The notes under the pieces were generated by a model. The model did not search any database and was not told the origin of the DNA. It was given only the letters and a program-made list of their open reading frames with translations. A stretch of DNA of 64,000 nucleotides from Halichoerus grypus (taxonomy: Eukaryota; Chordata; Mammalia; Carnivora; Phocidae): contig NC_135723.1 in NCBI RefSeq assembly GCF_964656455.1, forward strand, positions 102,377,283 to 102,441,282. Direction: 5' to 3'. Below, in pieces: positions 47,447 to 60,024 of this stretch. Every line of letters starts with the position of its first letter. The stretch's first letter is position 1. A program made the translations under genes and the position numbers.

Positions 47447-47515
47447 CACAAAAGACCCAGAATAGCCAAAGCAATCTTGGAAAAGAAGAACGAAACTGGA
47501 GGTATCATAATCCCA
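47447..47515 (+). mobile_element. Isolated L1 ORF2 fragment
   Basis: 'aaaagacccagaatagccaaagcaatcttgg' followed by 'gaacgaaactggaggtatcataatccc' matches sense L1 ORF2 for about 65 bases, with no L1 sequence recognised on either side and no tail. Confidence 0.7.
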
Positions 47516-49035
47516 GATGAATGAGGACCAGGCATCTCACTTGGGTTCTTCCTGGCACTGCAGCCCAAGAGACAGACTGACTGCTGAGTCGAGTGTCCAA
47601 GATCAGAGCCTGAAATCACAGCAGCCAGATGCTGGAACAAGATGTTTGAGAGAACTTTTCTCCTTTGAGCCCAGCCTGTGAAACCAGAGGCAGAACGTGT
47701 GCCTGAGGGGCAGCTCGCTTTGTGGTGCCCAGCCGTTAGGGAAATGATGCCTTGTGAAGTTAAAAACTCTTTTCCTGTAAGACAAACGGGAGAGGGCTAG
47801 AAAGTGAAGGACCCCCAACCCCAGCACCTCCTTGGTGGGCTACAGAGCCACAAAGAAGGTGGAAGACCCCTGCAGTATCATGAAATAAAATACCAGCCAC
47901 ACCAATCATCAGATCACTGATAAAACCCAACTTTGTCATAATAAATATGGCTTAGTGATGGAGATGATTGAAGCAAGGTGGGAAATATTTTGGAGAGTTG
48001 ATTCCCCAGTCCTGAAACACTTTCTATTATATTGCATATACACGGAGATGCATTATGATTTTGAAAGTCAGGATATCACTTAATTTATCACTTAATTACA
48101 CGAGTAACTGGAAAGTTTCACCGTGAAAGTCTCAATTCGCACGTGACAGAGGATCTGATAATTGAGGTGCTCTTCTTCCAGCTTTAAAGCTCCTTGTCTT
48201 GTTGACTGCCCACTCGCTTTCTCATCCCCATTCAAATGCTAAGTTCACGCTGCTCAAACTCATTTTTCTTGTGCTGAAAGAAGCATCGAATTAAATTTTG
48301 TAAATACAAATTAAAGAGTATCTCTGTATTACCAGGAAGATTTGTGTCTTGTTAAACAATATAATGGTTTGAGTCCAATGAGTCTACAAGAGCTACTCAA
48401 ACCAAATTGGTTTTGCCCATATTTTAAAATCTTTCCACATTTTGCTTATATATTCCACACAAATGCATAAATCTTAAAGCAACTAGACTCAGCTGAAAAA
48501 AGAAATGTTCTAAGCATTTCCTGTGAATAAAAGATACTCAAGAAAGTAGGTTGAGGAAGATGGGGAAGAAACTGAAAGGAGTCGCAGTAAATGATGAGCT
48601 GATTTAACACACTTCAAGAGAGGAGTGGACTAGCAATCACTTGGCATATGTTTTTTCCTTTCTACGGAAAATACTTACCTTGCTAAAGAAACTTCCAAAT
48701 ACAAAGTAACTGTCACTGTATGTTTTTAACTGTATCTGCTCCTGTATGATTCACTAATTTCATATGTATCCATGTTCTTCTTGGTTTCCCATTGATGGCC
48801 CATTGGAGATGCACAGCAAAGGATGCTTGGTGGAGGGAATTAACCATGAGATGCAGACAGATGAAGACAAGAGCTTAGTGCATAAGTAGGGGGTGCCTGC
48901 AAGTGAATGTCATACACACATCTAAGTCTTTTAGTCACTACTGCAGATTTGCCCTCCAGAAATATTAGTCCAAGAAACAGTATATAGTAATGCTACTAAA
49001 CTTGACCCATACCAAAACAAGTTAGTATGGCTTCA
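47516..49035. other. Unique sequence, no gene recognised
   Basis: No element or gene is recognised. AT-rich from about 47900 onward, with no frame of 60 codons or more beyond 47830. Confidence 0.5.
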
Positions 49036-49039
49036 AGGA

Positions 49040-49790
49040 ATAATTTATTAGTGGTTTAATTTGCATTATTTTCATTGTGAGGTGTCTGGTGTGTTTCTTC
49101 TTTCTAATTTATCATTCCTATTCTTTGCCAATCATTTTGAGATATTTGATCAATAATTAATATATCAGCTCTTTTTTTAATTTTTATTTATTTGACAGAG
49201 AGAGACAGCGAGAGAGGGAACACAAGCAGGGGGGAGTGGGAGAGGGAGAAGCAGGCTCCCCGCGGAGCAGGGAGTCCGATGAGGGGCTCAATCCCAGGAC
49301 CCTGGAATCATGACCTGAGCCGAAGGCAGACGCCCAATGACTGAGCCACCCAGGCGCCCCTATATCAGCTCTTATAATTTGGTATTCTTGTGGCTAACCT
49401 TATTGTTTGCCTCTAGTCTTTTTTTTTTTTTAAATACAGAGGTATTTTGAAAAAAATTTGTATTTCCATTCAGTCTTTTCCTTTGTGGCTTATATCTGTT
49501 TATTCATGTTAAGAACTGCCTCCCTATTCTAAAATTATATAAATTTTTAATCTTAATTTTCTTGTAGTCCTTTTATGACTTCGTATCTCACATTTAAATC
49601 TTTAAACCATCTGGATTTTACCTGTCGGTACAGAGTGAGGGTACCAAATGATTACCAGTTGTCACAAAAACTTTTGGAGTAATGCTTTCTTCTTTGGTTG
49701 GAAATCCATTTTAATCATACAGTAAATTATTATTTATGTTTATAGGACTATGATTCAGAGACAAATTTTAGTTCATAAATAGAAATTTAG
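49040..49790 (-). mobile_element. Degenerate L1M ORF2 remnant split by a SINE
   Basis: Antisense L1M: 'ggtttaatttgcattattttcattgtgaggtg', and after the SINE 'ctttaaaccatctggattttacctg', 'accaaatgattaccagttgtcac', 'tatgtttataggactatgattc'. Old and riddled with stops. Confidence 0.62.
49174..49360 (-). mobile_element. Can-SINE
   Basis: A minus-strand SINE ('ttatttgacagagagagacagcgagag', 'gcaggctccccgcggagcaggg', 'gactgagccacccaggcgcccc') with an exact target-site duplication, tatatcagctctt, at 49161-49173 and 49361-49373. Confidence 0.97.
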
Positions 49791-49967
49791 TTCCAGATAT
49801 TGGAAGAAATTTTAGGACACAGAAGGTATTCTGCTCATATTCCAACCTCTCCTGAAAATTCTTTACAGATACCATTAGTTCAACTATTTCCAAGACTTTG
49901 ATAGAGAGTGCCTTTTATTGAATCAAAATTGACGCCCCAACCCCCACGAATTCTCACTTCTCTAAAT

Positions 49968-50279
49968 CAGGGGTCAACAAACTTCTTCTGTGAGTAGTTT
50001 AGGCTTTGTGGCCACATGGTCTCAGTGGCAAGTGCTTCGTACGTGCTGTTGCTCAGTCAGCTGTGGACCGTGCCTGAATGAAGGAACGCAGTTCTCTCCA
50101 GCAACCTTCATTTAGGGACACTACAATTTGAATTGTGAATAATTTTCACAAAGAAGAACATGTTCTTCTTTTTTTTTTTCAACAATTTAAAAATGTAAAA
50201 AACATTCTTAGCTCATGAGTCCTACAAAAACAAGTGGTGGACCAATTTGAGTCCATGGGGCCTTGTCTCCCAACCTTTG
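49968..50279. mobile_element. hAT-Charlie-type DNA transposon (MER1-like)
   Basis: Begins 'caggggtcaacaaacttcttctgtgag' and ends 'ctcccaacctttg', which form the degraded inverted termini of a common non-autonomous hAT element. Internal landmarks are 'gtttaggctttgtggccacatggtctcagt' and 'acaaaaacaagtggtggaccaatttg'. The 8-bp flanks ctctaaat and ttctgtat agree at five positions, consistent with an old duplication. Confidence 0.78.
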
Positions 50280-50287
50280 TTCTGTAT

Positions 50288-51453
50288 GATAGTGTTTCAC
50301 GTGTTTGGGAACAGTCGTAATAGACTTTCTGCAATTTCTAGTTGGCCATCAGTATCCTTTTTAAATATAATGATTTGAGTTAGCACGGGTATCAGTTAGT
50401 TGAGGTGACTTACTACACAGTTACATAAGCAACTGAACTATAAATAAAAATAAAAGTTCATGAGTATGGTAGAACTCAACAAAAATGTTTAAGTATTTAT
50501 GTGTAACACATCATTCCATTGTGGCCTGAAGTGTTCTGCAGTCAAGGTATGAAGAGCAATAGAATGAGGTGTTTAACTCTTATTTTTTTTATTAAAGTAG
50601 GCAATTCATCAGAAGAAACTTTAGTACCACGAAAATTTTAAGAATGTAGTTTTGACACATGGATTCTTTTGGGGGACGATGCTTATCAATGTGATAGACA
50701 GTGTATTAGGAATTTGTTTATTGTACAACTTGTTTTTTTCCTTAAAATATGCTATATTGGAGATCTTATATTAGGAGATCTTTTAGATAAGTCGTCTTTT
50801 TAGCTGAAATCCATACTTAAATAATTACAGTATTTCCTCCATTCTTCTTTTGATGAACACATTTTAAGTTATGTTATTAGAAGTGAAAGTGAATTCCTTT
50901 TACCATGTGTAACCCTGTATTGTTAATAAAGCTTATTGCCTTAATACCTGTTTTCTCAGATACTACATATGGCTACAGATTTCTTTTGACCAATGTATTA
51001 TATAATTTTTATTCTATACCTTTAATTTTTCCATGTGGTTATATTTTAAATATGCCTCTCCTAAACAGAATAAATCAAGATTTTAGTTTTGTGTTTACTC
51101 TAACAATTGTTATCTTTTAATTTTGGATTCAACCATGGCTATAATTACTAGTACATTGGAATTCTCTGTGTTTTTCTGCTTTCCATCTATTTGTCATACT
51201 TGACTACGCTTTCCTTCTTTTGGCTTGCTTTCTTTTGAATTAGATAAACCAATTTATTTTCTTTCCTCTACTGGTTTGAAAGTAAAATACTCTTATTTCT
51301 GTTTGTTGGTGGTTATCAACATTGTAACAAGTACATTTAACATAATAAGTCAAAATTTGATCCATTTCTTGATTCTTATTCCAGACAAACAAGGACTTTA
51401 GATTATTTTAACTCTAATCACCAGCACCCTGCCTTTGCTGACTGTGCTGCTGT
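50288..51453. other. AT-rich sequence, possibly old LINE
   Basis: AT-rich, T-rich on the plus strand from 50890, as is typical of antisense L1, but I cannot match specific L1 landmarks. No gene is recognised. Confidence 0.4.
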
Positions 51454-51468
51454 TACTGCCCAGGGTTT

Positions 51469-51674
51469 ATTTTATTTTATTTTATTTTATTTTTTAAAGA
51501 TTTTATTTATTTATTTGACAGAGAGTGAGAGAGAGAACAAGCAGGGGGAGTGGGAGAGGGAAAGGCAGACTCCTCACTGAGCAGGGAGCCCGATGCGGGG
51601 CTCGATCCCAGGACCCTGGGATCATGACCTGAGCCAAAGGCAGTCGCGTAACTAACTGAGCCACTCAGGTCCCC
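51469..51674 (-). mobile_element. Can-SINE with (TTTTA)n tail
   Basis: A minus-strand SINE whose antisense tail has expanded to about five TTTTA units (about 51468-51497). The target-site duplication is imperfect: tactgcccagggttt at 51454-51468 against tattgcccgggttt from 51675 (one substitution, one indel). Confidence 0.92.
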
Positions 51675-51889
51675 TATTGCCCGGGTTTTAATTATACCTT
51701 GGTCATTTTAATAATCTTTAATTGTTTCAATTCTTTAAATTATTATTATCTAATTATCTACTCTTTTCTTTCTCTTGGATAAATAAGAGTAGAATCCTTG
51801 CTCACAGGACAGATGCATGTTTAACTTTATAACATGCACTTTATAAGCTTCTACTTAAAAGCTTCCCAAATGACCTGTCCTTAGGTCTT

Positions 51890-53960
51890 ACCCCCTCCAG
51901 CTCAGGGATGTAGAAGAGTTTCACACGCTTCACATCTTTGTCAGTGCTTGGCGTTGTCAGTTTTGACTTTTGCCATTCTGATGGGTTTTAATTTTTTTTT
52001 CCATGATAACTTTTGATGTGGGGCACCTTCTTTTTGTCCTGTGCTTGTTGGTGTCTCAAAGTAGTTCTTCTCTAAAGTGTTTGTTCAAGTCCTTTTACCA
52101 TTTTACTTGGGTGGTTTATTTATTTTTTTTTGCTGTTGATTTATAGGGATTCTTTATATATTCTGGATACTAGTCCTTTGTCAGATATATGCAAATGTAT
52201 TCTCCCAGTCTGCCTTTCATTCTCCTTATGGTATATTTTGATGAGCCAAAGTTGTTAGCATTGATGAATTTCGATATATTCATATTTTTGTGCTTGCTTC
52301 TTTATGTGTCTTTTCTGAGAAGTGTATTTAGATCTGTTCTTTGGTGCAGCATATATTCTACTTCAGCAGAATTTCATGTGCCTCATTCTGTCTCTTCTCT
52401 CCTTCTGGAACTCCAGTTATATATGCATTTTACCATTTGATGTTGTCCCAGAGTTCAACAAGGCTTTGGTCTCCTTTTTAAATAATTTTCTCCGTTCTTC
52501 AGATTGGACAGTTACTACTGATCTATCTTCAAGTCCATAGACTATTTCTCCAGCCACCTCTGGTGTTAAGAAATCCAGCGATTTTTTAAAATTTCAGATA
52601 TTTTTCAGTTTTAGAATTTCCATTTATTTTATTTTTTATACTGTATATTTCTCTCCTGAGATTACTCGTCTCTTCACTCCTTAGAGCTGTTTTTCCCTTT
52701 AAGCCCTTGACCATGTTTATGACAGTTGTGTTTGATTCATTGCTAATTCTAAGATGTCACTGATTTTAAGGTGTGTTTCTGTTGGCTCCTATTCTCCTGA
52801 ATATGCATGATATTTTACTATTTTGTGGCATGTCTAGTAGTTCTATATTGTATACTAGACATGGGACATGATGCATTCTGATACTGTGGTTGATTCTGAT
52901 GATTATTGAATTTTGGTGTAGCAGGAAGTTGCACTCAGGGCCGATTACCTTGAACTTAGAGCGGTTTGATATTGCACTTTATTAGGGCAGGCCTCTAGAT
53001 GTGGACCTTTGGGGATTGCAGTAGACACCGTGAAATGTTTACCAAGCCTCTAATTGGGTAGGAGTGTAAGTCTAAATTCTGTTTTCCTTCTGGTGGGCAA
53101 TAATGGAAATCTAAATTCAGATTTTTCAGCATTCCTAGTGCTGCTTTCTACAGGGCTATGTAGTGTCTTTTGTAGACGTCTGTAATTCACAATTCAGTTA
53201 GTATTTGTGGGGATTTGTATGTAGACCCTGGCCCTTTCCCACTGTGGCTCTTTCATTTTCCACCTCAATTTTCAGCTACTCTGGCAACCTCAAACTCTGC
53301 ACTCTGGCACCTAAAGCCAGTAAGCCTGTTTTTTTGTCGGTTTGTCTGTCTGTTTTCCTAACTTGCTGCATCCCACATACTGGAGAGCATCAGTAGGGAA
53401 GCTGTGTGAACCTGAATCTAACTTAGTGAAGTTCTTTCCTTCAAGGCTTATCAGCTTTACCCTACTTTTAAGAAATCTTGAGAACCATGAAATTGTGTTC
53501 CTTTTAAATTTTTCGCAGAGTTAATCAGGTTAGTCTGATATGTTACCTTACCATGATTAGAATCAGAATTACCCAATTCAGTATTTTGGTTCATGAACTC
53601 TCTCTCGAGCTGTTTCATAGTGTTGTTATATCTATCCTTTAAAATTCTCTTTCTGCTTCTTATATTTTTATTTCTATACCTTCTCTTTGGATATTTTTCT
53701 GATTTGGCTTTTCAGTTTTGACAGTCATCTTATTCTCTTGTCATGCTTTCAATTATGTTTTAAAACACATTAAGCCTAGTCATTTCATTTGATAATTCCA
53801 TTCTCTTCCGTAACTTGGGATCTGATATATGAGGGGAGGGTTGTTTCTTTTGATTTTAATTTATGGTGGCTTATTTCTTTATGTTTATTGGAGTTTTTTA
53901 TTGTAAGTTTTTCCTCCCTTTTATCTATAGGACTTTTATCTATGGTGATGCTTTGAGCAT
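51890..53960 (-). mobile_element. Long degenerate L1M, antisense
   Basis: The first part is clear antisense L1: 'cttttgccattctgatggg', 'gttcaagtccttttaccatttta', 'tctttatatattctggatactagtcctttgtcagatatatg'. From about 52450 the text still follows L1M 5' regions ('cgttcttcagattggacagttactactgatctatcttcaag', 'gtgtttgattcattgctaattc', 'ggaagttgcactcagg') but is increasingly decayed, so the right boundary is uncertain. Confidence 0.6.
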
Positions 53961-54655
53961 GGACGTTAAAGTGTATTCCTGAAGTGAAGAATTTGTTGTA
54001 TTCTATCAAAATATGGGGGGTATATCCAAAATTGGATTGCCTTAAATTTATGTCTGGCTTGATGTTTATGGGACACACAGTTAACGTGAATGGAAGCTCT
54101 AAACCCAGAGATGTTTAGGAGTAATTGGTAGAGATACACTTTTTTTTCTTTTTTGGAATGCCATGAGAGTGAAATTTCTTCCAGAGGTCTGTTTACCAAT
54201 TTTGCTGGCTGTGGAAGCCTTCCTAACAGCTTTTATTTCAGGCACTTCAGATTGTGGTTTTGGGTACGTAAAGGCTCTGAGTTCTTTTTCTATGTGCTTG
54301 GAGAACTGTTCTCATCACCAGTGTGAAACACCCTTCCTCGTGCCTTACACTGCTGCTCACTTTGTCTCCCACTTCGTCTCGTGCAACACTGCCACACTCT
54401 TCTCCTTGTTTGCATCTGCCTGGGTCTTCTTTACAGACCTTTATTTTCATCTCTCCTATACCTCTTAAACTGTCTATTATATTGAGTGGAAAATCAAAAT
54501 TAATTTGTTTTCCATTTACAGGAACTCTGTTCCTTGATGGATAAATTTGGACCCGTTAATAATTACTGGGAGTATTAATATTTTAGATACATGCCTCCTC
54601 TATTTTTCTGAGCTTCCTCCTTTTAATACTTCCCAGTTGCTTATTTTTTCCCTTC
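53961..54655. other. T-rich unique sequence
   Basis: No element or gene is recognised. A 101-codon frame at 54163-54468 has no familiar features. Confidence 0.45.
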
Positions 54656-54659
54656 TTGT

Positions 54660-55225
54660 ATTATTATCTATCGCTGTATAACCATATCACCATATTTGGT
54701 GACTTAAACAACACACATTTATTTTCCCAGTTTTCGTGGGTCAGGGGTCCTCACAGCTTACTGGCTCCTGGGCTCAGGCTCTTACAAGCCTGCAATCCAG
54801 ATGTCTGCTGTGGCCATGGGTCTCATCTGAGGCTTCACAGGAGAAGGACGCACCCCCAAGCTCACGTGGTTGCTGGCAGCACTCAGTTCCTGGTGGGTTG
54901 TTGGACTGATGGGTTCTGTTTCTTGCTGGTGGTCAGCCGGAAACCACCTTCCTTGCTGTGCGGGCCTCTCCGTGTGACAGCTCACAACACGGCAGCTTGC
55001 TTCTTCAAAGCCCACAGGGAGCAGCTCTACTAGGAGGCCTAGCGGCGCAACCTCACATAACGTAGTCACAAACATGTAATCACATACATCCCATTGCCTG
55101 TGCCATATTCGGGTGTTAGAAGAAAACCCCACGTCCTCTGCACTCAAGGAGAAGGAATCACACAAGTGCGTGAATACTGGGAGCTGGCCATCATGGCAAC
55201 CACCTTAACATCTGTCCACCATGTT
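54660..55225 (-). mobile_element. Ancient LTR-like element, minus strand
   Basis: 'tcgctgtataaccatatcaccatatttggtgacttaaacaacac', 'tttatttt...gtgggtcaggggtcc', 'gtctcatctgaggcttcac', 'acacggcagcttgcttcttcaaagcc', 'ggagaaggaatcacacaagtgcgtgaatac' and 'catggcaaccaccttaacatctg' follow a common mammalian LTR-type repeat read antisense. I am confident that it is a dispersed repeat and less sure of the exact family. Confidence 0.65.
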
Positions 55226-58062
55226 CCCCATGCCCTTTTCTGGATTGAGATCATTTTCTTTGTCACTTTTTTTTTTTTAATATTTTGGATTATTTATATT
55301 TTGCGTTCCTCCTGACACCCGTACTTCCCTAACAGTGTCTAGAGTTGATCAGATTATATAGTCTTTTCCCAAAGAAGTCAAGGTTATTTAATCATAATAT
55401 TATATATGAAAAAAAAATTAGTGCCGATCTGGGGTATTGGATGTGATCAAGAGACGCGCCAGCCTTAACGTAATTCTGATTGAAGAAGAATTATTCACTG
55501 TGGACTCCTATCTGATCCTACCTTGGAGCGGCACACTGTGTATTTTATCACTTCCTTCTGAATCCATATATAAATCCACCTGCTCTGTGTCCCCTTCTCC
55601 AAGGACCTCTGTTTGCTGACTACTGGAATAATTAATTTAAGTTCAAGTATTAATGAGTAAAAATGGCATTCTGTGTAATCATCTAAACCACATTTTCAAA
55701 ATAACTGAGGCCTCTGTGCCTTAGGCCGAGAGAGTGAGCAACGTGGGGATTATTGAGTCCTTAAGAGGATCAATCTGCCCGACACATAGGATGCATTCTA
55801 AGCAAGGTAATTGGCCCCAGATAAGTCATGATATATAGAGTTGGAACTTCTTTAATTGAAAATGCCAAAACACAATTGTCTTCAAAACATCTAACCTATT
55901 TTGGACTCTTTGTATCACCTAACTCATTGCCTCTCTCCATTTACTTTGCAAGTATAGAAAATCACGATGAAAATTATAATACATGCTCCAGATTAATTCC
56001 TTTTCTGTTGCAAGGAAGATTTTAAAAATGGAAATGATTTATTTCCTTACAAGACCACATTTTTAGGTTAGACTAGACTAAAGCTTTCATTAAAAATTTT
56101 AATTGTTTCTCTTTTCAAACAGGTTAAGCAAAATCCTTAGTGTGTAGTCTTTTGGAAAATGTACATAATTCCAATTTATGCTTATTAGTATGTGTGTCCT
56201 TAGAACTCACGAACTCCCTCTCTCTTTGCTTGTGTGTGTGTGTATAAAATTGCTAGTACCAGTTGCTATAGTCAGTATTTAAAGTGCTAAGCTCAACACA
56301 AAATATAAAATTCTATCAGAAAGGAGCTATTTCTACCACTTGAAAAATGTCCTATCTGCCCAGCCCCTGCTCACAGCTTTCTAGCTGTGACTTTGGAACA
56401 AAGCCATGATTCTCCTACCGGAAAATGTTTGGGGATAGACTTTGAATGTTAAGTCATTTGGGATGATGTTTTTTTTCACTCGATGCTAGCATGCACTCTT
56501 TGTGCTGTATTAAGACATCAGTTAAACTAAAGCAAATGCAAAATAGATGTTATAGCTAGACTAAAGCCGATGCTTAGCACATAAGCCCATCTCTAGAATA
56601 CTTTCTTGTAGAGATGTGGCTGTGAAGATTTTAGCAATGTTGGGTCTGCCTGGTCTATTTCTCTTCAGATCCACACGATACTAAAACCTCACTGAGGACA
56701 ATACCACGTATTTGAAATCTGTGAACATTTGGATGTGGTCAAGGTAGAGTGTCCTTTGTATAAATGACGAACCGGTTCATGAAGTAAATTAATTGTATGA
56801 AAATACTCTAAATTGGTTTCCAGTTGACTCCAGGGCTCTCTCTAGCTCTAAAACTGTGGTGGTGTGAATTTTTTTCAAGTGCCATTTACATAGGGATGTG
56901 TGTTCCGCCTCATTCTAATCAGTCATTTACATATGTCTGCTAAGGACAGCGTGGGAGACGCCCTGCCAGCCTGGCTAGAGCTGCGGGTTTTCCCCTTTTT
57001 GGTGCTGCTTCTTCTTCCCCTCCCCCTTCCTGCTTGAAAATAACGACATCTTTTTCTATGTGATCAGTTGAGAGAGAGAGACTCATTGGAGTGAAGTGAT
57101 TAACCGTAAATGTGTGGTCAGGGCGTTTGTCCGGGGACGCCCTCCGGGGACGCCACGCGCGGGAGGTGGTCCTGCTGCAGCCAGGTGTGGGGGACAGTCT
57201 GCGGGTAGGGGAGCACAGAGGTGCAGGTTGCGGCAAGGATTTCTGCAGGGCAAGTCTAGAGGGTGGCCCAAGAGGGGACTGGACGCGTGCTTTCAACCTC
57301 CTCCTTCCCGCCTTTCTTCTATGATCACACCTCCCACCCCTGCCTCCCTCAGCTTGCACAAAAGGCTCCAGATGAGTGTGTGAGTCATGCGTGGGTATTT
57401 CCAAGAACCGTTGGCATCCTCTGAAAGCCCTGTCCGTGAGGACATTTGCAGCTTGCTGTGTGGGGATGCCAGTCCTCTGCTCCCATTCACAATAATTCTC
57501 CACATGCTGCTTTGGAGACCTTGTTTTTTTTTCCTTCAGCTTTAAGCAGAAATGTTTAATGCAGATGAGATTTTTATTTCCCTTTCCGTAGACAGGAGTC
57601 GCTGAACTCGAGTGGGAAAGAACATGGCTTGATATGGTGGAGTTAACGGAGGCAGTATGTAATTATCATTATCTGCGACAATTAAGGCAGCACCAGGCTG
57701 TGTTGTGACAGTTTATTGTGGTGTGTGGTGATGCAGTAAAGTGATATTTATACCCCCGTGACTGTGCTGCCATTCAGAATTTCATAACTCTATAAATGCA
57801 TTCTGTGGATAGAGCATATGTCTTCAGCATTTCCCTAGTAGGCTGCATCTTTAAACTGGGAATGTGGCCCACAAAATGAGAATAAATCCATAGAATAGAT
57901 CAGAAGATGAAAAGCTGCACGGTGATGAATGAAATCTCCCAGTGCCGTTGGGGTGTGAGAATCTGGTAGGTGTAGGACCTGAGGCCAGCGTGACTGAGGG
58001 ACCAGACACAGAGGCTAAGCTGGGAGGCCAAGGGTGAGCTGGCACATTAGGGAAGGGGGCTC
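55226..58062. other. Mostly unique, with a small CpG-rich patch
   Basis: No transposon is recognised. About 13 CpGs cluster at 57118-57290, below island length. A 187-codon minus-strand frame (56940-57503) crosses the patch and has Arg/Pro-rich composition typical of GC-rich chance frames. The interval 57520-57800 has balanced composition and an AATTATCATTATCTGC-type core, and could be conserved non-coding DNA. Confidence 0.4.
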
Positions 58063-58422
58063 TGGGATGGGCTGAATGTTTGTGTCCCCTCAGAATTCCT
58101 GTGTGGAAACCCACCCCCAAGGGTACAGCCTTTGGGAGGTGAGTAGGGTCAGATGAGGTCCCCAACGTGGAGCCCGTGTGGGTACTTTGGTGCCCTAGTT
58201 CTAATAAGAGTCCCAAGAGCTTGCTCCCTGCCGTGGGATGAAACAACAAGGTGGAGAAATCCCAAGTCTGCTTCTGGGAAGCGGCCCTCCCCAGATGCTG
58301 AATCTGCTGGCTCCTATTCTTGGACTTCCAGCCTCCAGAACGATGAGAAATAAATGTCTACTCTTTCTAAGCCACCCAGCCTGTGGCATTTTGTTAGAGC
58401 CGCCCGAACAGACGAAGACTTG
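58063..58422 (+). mobile_element. MLT1-type solo LTR, plus strand
   Basis: Sense MaLR LTR: 'gggctgaatgtttgtgtcccctcagaattcc', 'cccaagggtacagcctttgggaggtgag', 'cttggacttccagcctccagaacgatgagaaataaat', 'taagccacccagcctgtggcattttgttagagccgcccgaacag'. It includes the LTR polyadenylation signal (AATAAA at about 58350). No internal sequence adjoins it. Confidence 0.88.
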
Positions 58423-60024
58423 ACCTGACTGTTCACCCAATTCAGACTCAGGAAACATATTCCAGCCTTGACTCAAAGCTGGAATGAGACAAGAAGTCAG
58501 GGCGGCTAGCATCCAAAGGAGCCCAGTGAGGCCGATGATCAGATGTCAGTGACAGGGGTGAAGAACCAGGGGTTCCACGAAAGATGAGCTTCTCGACCAC
58601 GGCATGCAGGAGAGTGTGAGACACGAGAGCGGAAATCAGCGTTCTGCGCTGCACGGGATAGAAATCGCAGGACATGCTATTGGAGTCATGCTGTTTCCCA
58701 TCCCCACCAGGGAGACACATGGACACCTGCCGATAGGCTGTTGCTAGGGTTAAGCTGGCTAGGTATGAAAGCACGCGGGGCATGTCTGTTACAGTTACCA
58801 CTACGTGGGGTTGCTGTTGTTACTGTCATTTCATCATACAAATCAGTATTGTTGTTCTAGGACAACTGAAGATTGTGCCATCTATTCCAGTATATTTAGG
58901 TTTTTAGAAGTGGACCACTATCTCAGTATAAGGGAATGACTTGCAAAAAATTAAATTTCAAGTACTTTGGCATTTGGGAGAATCTCCACCACACTGGGGG
59001 AAAGAACCCCTCTCCCCCTCCTGGTGCTTCTTCGCTCTCCTCCACCCTCAGTGCCCCGGGAAGCTGACTTGCATGGATGGCATCCTTGCCCTGTGGCTTC
59101 TCCCAGAGTTGGGCTGAGGGGAGGCGCTGGCCGGAGGGGGAGGGCAGGGGAGCCAGGGCAGAACATTTTTCCCCATACCGTTCCCGCCCCCCAAGTTCCC
59201 TGAAGACCATGGCTTCTGTTGGGCAGCGCTGGCACGCAGCCTCCCTTCCCGGGATCCGGCCTCTTCTCCCCAGTTGCGAGCCCCTCGTACTGCACTGTGC
59301 TGGGGTGGTATTCCCAATCTCGCCTACACCTTTAAAAACTCTCTTTATTAGCCTTTCCTCCATTTCCTGGTGTGAGCGAGCCTTCTACTTCCTGCCGTAG
59401 GTGCTTCTGTGGTCCTTTGAACCACATCCTGTCGTTGTTTCACTGGCTTCTAAGCCATTAGGGGAATATTCTGCCTCATTCTCTTCTTTCCTCACCACCT
59501 GAGACAGCTGACAGTTTAACCTTTGGCATTTGGATACTCAGACACACCCTTAATAGACAAAGCAGGGGGAGAGAAATTAATGCTCTGTGCCTATGTACCC
59601 CTGTTTAATTATGGAGAATATGTTAATTTTTAAAAGCATAACTGAGATGCTTAGTAAAGTAGCAGGTGTTACAAAATTGCATTTTTATTATCCTTCCCCG
59701 TATCATACATGGAAATTATGGTCTCTCCCGCAATTTCACCACTTGCTAAATGTTCCTCGTCGGTTATCACAGATGAATGCTTCTTTTTAAATCATATGTA
59801 GACAATTAGAAACTTTTAGGTTAATTAATTTTCTTTATTAGAAGAAAAGACTTTATATAAATTAAAGGCAGTCGGATTAATGTAATGCTGTGTGATAGTA
59901 CTACATTTTTTTTTTTTTTTATTGAATTCTTTAATGTAGACAGATGGCATAACCCAAAGGACAATTTGGTGGTAGCAATTCTTGTAGAGAAAAGGCCCTA
60001 AAAGGAAACAATTTTTCTTTTTTT
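58423..60024. other. Unique sequence, no gene recognised
   Basis: No element is recognised. GC-richer at 58990-59300, where overlapping frames of up to 146 codons occur on both strands without recognisable protein. A T run lies near 59907-59920. Confidence 0.45.

Noticed and set aside
56940..57503. 187-codon minus-strand frame
   Set aside because: It crosses a small CpG-rich patch, has low-complexity Arg/Pro/Glu composition and no recognisable domain, and no splice or promoter context supports it.
58923..59363. 146-codon minus-strand frame and overlapping plus frames
   Set aside because: Mutually overlapping frames on both strands of a GC-rich stretch, with no conserved domain recognised.
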